Source: Ehretia macrophylla (Eukaryota > Streptophyta > Magnoliopsida > Boraginales > Ehretiaceae). From it: a DNA stretch of 64,000 bases. Shown here piece by piece: positions 58,548 through 64,000 of this stretch; within the stretch, counting starts at the first letter, position 1; each line of letters starts with the position of its first letter. The stretch is from positions 24,928,001 through 24,992,000 of the forward strand of contig CM075778.1 in the NCBI GenBank assembly GCA_037974665.1, read 5' to 3'. The notes below the pieces were generated by a model. The model did no database searches. It was not told the origin of the DNA and saw only the letters and a list, made by a program, of their open reading frames with translations. Made by a program: the position numbers and the translations under genes.

Positions 58548-60741
58548 CTATGTCATGCCCCAAAATGAGTATAAATAACTAAATAAGGTTAACTGATGAG
58601 CATGTTTATTGGTCACGACAACAAGTACTAATTGAAGTTGATGAGTAAAATAATGAATATAATAAGCCGACCCATTTTCTTTCATAATCCACGTTTTTAA
58701 ACCATTGAACTCACATTTCATACTACTAGCTCCATCATATCCTTGACCATGCACACATGATATGTTCAACCCATCTCTTGATAATAAAGCTTTAATAGCA
58801 CTTTTGAGTGTTAAAGCTGTGGTATCTTTGACATGTGCTATTCCAAGAAAACACTCAATAACACTTTCATGGTTGTCCACATAGCGAAGAGCAAGTGCCA
58901 TTTGTTCTTTCATTGATACATCTGACGACTCATCTACTATAATAGCAAACAATTTATCTCCAAGATCATTGATGATGACACTAGTGGTTTCACTAGCCAA
59001 AGAATTTGCAATGTCTTTTTGTATATCAGGTGATGTAACCTTGTAATTTCCAGGAACATTGTCTAAAACAACTTTTTTTATTTCCTTGTCATGATCGGCT
59101 ACAAAGTATAGAAGCTCAAGAAAGTTTCCTTGATTGTTTGATTTCTCAGACTCATCATGTCCACGAAAAGCCAATCCTTGATGTAGAAGACAATTAGTAC
59201 AATCCACTGATGCTTTTAGATGAATACGATAATCCTTTCGAGCTTGATCACATTGTATAACAAATACATTCTCAATGTGATGACTTTGTTTCTTCAAATT
59301 TTCGCACTTTCTAAAAGCTTCATTATGGGCACTACTAACATTCCCAACATGAACATCAAGCCTTTCTCTCTTTTTCTAATTTGTAAATCCTTCCATAACG
59401 AAGCAATCGCCACCTGTTTGCTCTCCAAAATTCGGTCTATAAAGATAACAACACAAAAAAAAAACCTGCATCCTTCACAATACTATACTCCAACTAATTT
59501 GTCGAAAAGCGACGCCATTGATTAATTAAAAAATAAAAAATAAAAAAATTAAGGTCATGAGGTTGGAATGGACCTTTCAACAAGTAGGCTCTTCAAATTT
59601 TATCATGCTCATTAGGATGAAAATCTGATATTTTTTTCCTTAACCCGAGATTTGAAGGAAGTTCGTCTACATTTATGTCTATTCGCCTTATTTTTATAGA
59701 GTTTTGCAAATCTTTGGTAGATTCGATACAAACCCCTTCACTAGTAGCACCTTCTTCTACAATGATCCCTTTTGAAATATCTTTCCATCTAATTAATAAT
59801 AAATAAGTCTTAGTTACTTACTTATTGAGTAAAAATAATAATAATTACGTATTAACAAAAAATTTAATTAAATATATATTGTCAATAATGTAAATCTAAT
59901 GTTTATAACAAAAAAAAAAAAGAAATCAAATATGCACCATATTCATTTATGAAATCAAGCATGATTCATGAAGAAATAATCATCTAATAGAACACAGTCT
60001 AATAGTTATGACTTATGAAATAGGTTAAAAATTAACAAATAAACTATAAAATAACTTAGATAAGAATTAATAAAGAATATAAATTAACATGTAGATTAAA
60101 GCACCTTGAAGGCTTGGACTATACCAATATTTGAAATGTGATGATTGAAGATTGAAAAAGGAAAACACCTATCTCACTTGCATTTGCTCTTAAATCTTGA
60201 TTTCTTTTGGCTAAAATGTAGATTATATAAAGCTTTAATATTTACTTGAGCAAACTAGCATCTAACAAAAAAAAAAGCAAACTAGCACCTTACTTGATGG
60301 TCCAAGCATCCACAGTTTTGGTAAATGGTAATTGGTAAGAAAGAATGGTAAATGGTAATAGGTATTAGGTTGTCTTGTCAGGTTGATATGCAATTGTGAC
60401 CACAAAAAAAAAAATTGATATGTAATAAATCATTTATTCTATATTAGTGCAAAAAAGTAAGAGGTGAGTTGTTTGATGTGATTGACTCTAATTCTTTTTT
60501 CTTTTTAGTTTTAGCTTTTATGTCCTATATTTATTTTTGATTCGTAAAATCTTGTACAAAAAATAAGTAAATTAAATTCTTAAAATTTATAAAAATTAAA
60601 TAGTTTTAACTGCTAAAATTAATTAAGTGTTCAATGGGGGCTGATTTATTGTTAGACCCAAAATTACATATACGTACAAAAAAATTCGCGAGGTCAGTGG
60701 GGACTACAGCCCCCACTGGCCCCATAGTCCCTCTGCCACTA
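58548..60741 (-). mobile_element. hAT-type (ZMYM1-like) transposon, 3' truncated, with 5' terminus
   Basis: The 5' end (right side) reads TAGTGGCAGAGGGACTATGG followed by GGCCAGTGGGGGC, the GGGGCC-rich terminus common in plant hAT elements of this group; a candidate flanking octamer is ATTTGAGT. The transposase starts with a TTF-type zinc finger (59450-59680: LRKKISDFHPNEHDKI, WRRF, LEYSIVKDAGF), disturbed by stops and frame changes. From 59297 to 58548 there is a long open DUF4371 stretch: QARKDYRIHLKASVDC, QGLAFRGHDESE, FAIIVDESSDVSMKEQ and HGQGYDGASSMKCEFNGLK. It ends before the rest of the RNase H-like core and the hATC domain, so it cannot make an active transposase. Confidence 0.75.
59800..60640. 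other. 5' non-coding part of the hAT-type element
   Basis: AT-rich sequence between the zinc-finger exon and the TIR end, with no motif. It could be untranslated leader and intron. Confidence 0.35.
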
Positions 60742-61115
60742 ATTTGAGTGTAATAGAGTTGTGCTTTAGTAGCACTACTTACCTATTTACCCCCGAAAGC
60801 TCAACCCAAGTTGTTTTCGTAAGACGATAGACTATCAAACCTTTGTTTTGATACTTATATCAATAAGACATTTCTCAAACCTTGGATTACAAATGTGGGT
60901 TTTTTTATTTCATTTGTAACACAAATACAAAAGTAAGCTTCAGGGAGTAAATTTTAGTTTAAATCATGATTGAAATCCAAATGCACTTTTAAACTCCAAA
61001 CGCTTATTAAGTTATGATTGAAGTCAAAATCCACTTTTAAATTCTCAAAATGCCTCTTGAAATTAAGATCAAAGTCAAATGTACTTTTACTTATTTTGAA
61101 ATTACAATTGAAGTC
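60742..61115. other. Spacer with short direct repeats
   Basis: Three similar words of the form TTGAA(A/G)TC(C/A)AAATGCACTTTTAAA(C/T)TC lie between 60968 and 61090. A fourth lies right of the inverted-repeat element at 63070, showing that the latter inserted into this small array. Confidence 0.5.
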
Positions 61116-61931
61116 TGTTAGCCTTATGTCTAAATGCATGATTTTGATGATAACAAATCAAGGCAAATGAGAATTATAAAGTGTGTTTATGCTAATGTGT
61201 TTATAGCTTAAATACACACTTATTGGATTTTATGCTAAAATATATACATCATTCTAAGCCAAAATGTAGTGCAAGAAGAAAATGTAATTGAATTAATATG
61301 GTTATATATCTAATTCATACTTAGGACTCATTTGGATAGAATGTTTATATTGTTTTGAGTCAAATATTGCTAGATGGCATAACTTGCATAGTTCTACAAT
61401 AGTGTTGATCAAATGAAATGAAAGTTTGAATAATTGAATTTATCAAATGTGTGAAATTAAATATGTTTAAATGATTAAGAACACACTTGTTGGCTTTGTG
61501 CATTAAATGTATATATTATGAAGCCAAATTGTGCTTGAGTGTTTTGGCTTGTATTGTACTAATGTTTATGTGAGCCAAAATATCTTGTGAATGCTTGAAG
61601 TCAAAAGAGGAAAAGGATGTTGCTTGAAAGAAGAAGATCTGATTAATCAAAAGTTGTTGCAAGATCGAGAAGATACAAATCTTTTGTCGGTCATTGAAGA
61701 ATGCAATGATCAAACTCAACACAAGCTATACCAATGAACTCTTGAAGAATTAAAGAAGTAAAAATCTTGAATATCAAGACTTGAAGACTTGAAAATGATG
61801 TGGTGACTTAAGGCGGAGACGTGGCGACATAAGGGGTAACGGCTTGAATATTGCCGTTTGCCTTGGATTTGTATTTGCGTGGCAAAAGCTCTTGATGATC
61901 TTTCGAATGGTTTTAAATCTTTTCTAAATAG
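61116..61931 (+). repeat. Left arm of the long inverted repeat
   Basis: LTR-like start TGTTAGCC, with the phrase GGAGACGTGGCGACATAAG that also occurs (as GGAGACGTGGTGACATAAG) in the LTR of the Sirevirus-type element at 19654. Confidence 0.85.
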
Positions 61932-61978
61932 CTTTTTGAGGTCAAATATCTTTTGAATAATTGTTCTTAAAAAGTTGT

Positions 61979-62793
61979 TAGAAAAGATTTAAAACCATTT
62001 GAAAGATCATGAAGAGCTTTTGCCACACAAATACAAATCCAAGGCAAAGGACAATATTCAAGTTGCTACCCCTTATGTCACCATGTCTCCGCCTTATGTC
62101 ACCACATTATCTTCAAGTCTTGATATTGAAGATTTTTACTTCTTTAATTCTTCAAGACTTCATTGGTATAGCTTGTGTTGAGTTTGATCATTGCATTCTT
62201 CAATGGCCGACAAAATATTTGCATCTTCTCGATCTTGTAATAACTTTTGATCAATCAAATCTTTTTCTTTCAAGCAAGATCTTTTTCCTCTTTTTGACCT
62301 CAAGCATTCACAAGATATTTTGGCTTATAAAAACATTAGTACAAAAAAATTTGTACAAGCCAAAACACTCGAGCACAATTTGGTTTCATAATATATACAT
62401 TTTTAATGCACAAAGCCAACAAGTGTGTTCTTAATCATTTAAACATATTTAATTTCACACACTTAATAAATTCAATTATTCATACTTGCATTTCATTTTA
62501 TCAATACCATTGTCTTCTCTATGCAAGTTATGTCATATATCAATATTTGACTCAAAACAATATAAACATTTTATCCAAATAAGCCATAAGTGTGAATTAA
62601 ATATATAACCATATTAATTCAATCACACTTTCTTCTTGCACTACATTTTAGCTTAGAATGATGTATACATTTTAGCATAAAAGCCAACAAGTGTGTATTT
62701 AAGCATATAAACACATTAGCATAAACATACTTTATAATTCTCATTTGCCTTGATTTGTTATCATCAAAATCATGCATTTAGACATAAGGTTAA
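61979..62793 (-). repeat. Right arm of the long inverted repeat
   Basis: Reverse complement of the left arm, ending GACATAAGGTTAACA on the plus strand. Confidence 0.85.
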
Positions 62794-63073
62794 CAATCTC
62801 TTCCTTTTTTATGATGACAAAACACAATATGCTATTGCCAAGATAATATTCAAGTGAAGCACATTATAGCACAAACATGAATTTTTCAAGGCCAAACTCC
62901 CCTTCACATTATGCATTTAGTACATTATGTGCTAAGAGTAAGAGTTTAACAATAAAGCACATATGGAGTCTTTGACTTTCCCTCATACAATGCATATAAC
63001 ATATAATGATCTGTTTGTTGTCATCAAAACCATACACATACCATAGGTATGAAACCTTATGATTAACAAAGTC

Positions 63074-63725
63074 CAAATGCACATTTAAATTCTCAAAATG
63101 CTATATGAAATGCACCCTCAATCTAAACACGTATTATTTAACTCGTACGTTTTTTGGTTTAGTTTACAAATTTGTCTCAATAATCAAGTATAAAATAAGT
63201 GATTATAAACTAATCATCTTTCTTGGAAAAATATGAGATTTTATTTAAAATTAATTGATATTAATCTCATATGATGGTCTTAAAATTTGTTATTATCTTT
63301 GTGCAATCTAACAATAAGTTGCTATCACGATATAAGATCAATTTTTTTCTCATATAACCTAGTATTTCATATATTTACCTCATCTCAAGAATTGATTTTT
63401 AAAATAAGTATTATTATGTATTTTGCAAGTAATCACATCTTTATCTTTTTCTTTTGATTCAAAGGATGTATAAATCGTACAACACATATTAAAAGATGTC
63501 ATCTACGAGAATACATTTCCCACTCATAGTGAGCAACATACCATTAGACCAAAGACATGGTAATAATCGCATCCTGATCTTAATCAAACATAAATTAAAA
63601 AATTAAAAATCATTTAATGTAAACAAAACTGATATAATTGGCTAAAATATCAAAACCAAATGGCATGTGAAAAGTATGTTTTAATTTATATCATCGGTAT
63701 AATTGCACAAATAATCCATATTATT
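63074..63725. other. Intergenic, nothing recognised
   Basis: AT-rich, no motif. Confidence 0.4.
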
Positions 63726-64000
63726 TTTTAAAATTTTTAATTTGTTTATATTGTTCAAAATTAGTTAATTTAATATTTATTATTTTTAAAAAAAATTAAA
63801 TTCGTTCCTATTATTTAAAAGTAACCAATTTAGTCCCTGTTATTTTTCTCAAAAAAATTCAATTTACTTCCTATTATTTCTCAAAAAAAATTCAATTTAG
63901 CCAATAAAGGAAAAAACTAAATTAATTTTTTTTGAGAAATAATAGAGATTAAATTGATCAATTTTAAATAATATGAACGAATTTAAAATTTTAAACAATA
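63726..64000. mobile_element. Palindromic MITE-like element, second copy, cut by the window edge
   Basis: Shares with 2536-2852 the words TATTGTTCAAAATTAGTTAAT, CCAATTTAGTCCCTGTTATT, CAATTTA.TTCCTATTATTTC, the central CAATTTAGCCAATAAAGG and then the complement (GAAATAATAGAGATTAAATTG). It probably continues past 64000. Confidence 0.5.

Larger units (their letters stand above)
61116..63068. mobile_element. Inverted-repeat derivative of a Sirevirus-type LTR element
   Basis: Left arm 61116-61931 starts TGTTAGCCTTATGTCTAAAT. Right arm 61979-62793 is its near-identical reverse complement, with a loop of about 47 bases. Right of it, 62794-63068 read minus looks like a Sirevirus 3' interior with purine tracts (GAAGGGGAG; AAAAAAGGAAGAGA directly before TGTTAACC). 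The whole block is flanked by the 5-bp repeat AAGTC (61111-61115 and 63069-63073), with TG...CA ends. No coding capacity. Arms differ by several percent by eye. Confidence 0.75.

Overview
This is nuclear DNA of a flowering plant, most likely a eudicot. It is AT-rich, has spliced genes with GT/AG introns, and is crowded with plant-type transposable elements (LTR elements primed by initiator Met-tRNA, an RNase H-bearing LINE, hAT, Mutator-like and palindromic MITE elements). I cannot name the species. Only two host genes are convincing, both on the minus strand: the first two exons of a flavonoid 3'-hydroxylase-type cytochrome P450 (991-4525, running off the left edge) and a complete six-exon cytosolic HSP101/ClpB1 heat-shock disaggregase (12227-15673, 911 codons before the stop) with a 5'-UTR intron and a phased heat-shock-element cluster upstream.

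Layout. 1-4525: P450 gene, with a palindromic MITE and local duplications in its large intron. 6090-6990: hAT transposase relic. 7640-8330: TTA/TTG microsatellites. 8869-9760: non-autonomous Mutator-like element with a perfect 9-bp target duplication. 11164-11535: orphan RNase H-like fragment. 12227-16640: HSP101 and its promoter. 17206-18138: A-A-B-A-B tandem repeat. 18150-41490: one LINE (minus strand, ORF1 and ORF2) broken open by three later insertions: a Sirevirus-type copia element (19654-28540), a long solo-LTR-like element (about 30706-33780) that itself holds an 877-bp insertion (30931-31807), and a young Tork/Tnt1-like copia element (34865-40099).

41500-64000 is almost purely repeats: a long-LTR relic (about 42600-45895), a TRIM (46720-47240), a LARD-like element with 2.6-kb LTRs and a non-coding interior (47529-58126) whose left LTR is split by another long-LTR insertion (49590-52207), a second hAT copy with a recognisable 5' terminus (58548-60741), a long inverted repeat made from Sirevirus LTR sequence (61116-63068), and a second copy of the palindromic MITE at the right edge.

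The most interesting non-textbook signals are: a clan of long-LTR, non-coding elements sharing short conserved modules in at least five copies; a six-fold G-box/ABRE array placed directly upstream of a TATA box in one of those LTRs; the 0.8-kb-arm inverted repeat that could be transcribed as a long hairpin; and the 877-bp element with terminal inverted repeats but LTR-type termini, 5-bp target duplication, PBS and PPT. No operon-like or CRISPR-like system is present. All coordinates were read by eye; family assignments rest on motif recognition, not on database searches.
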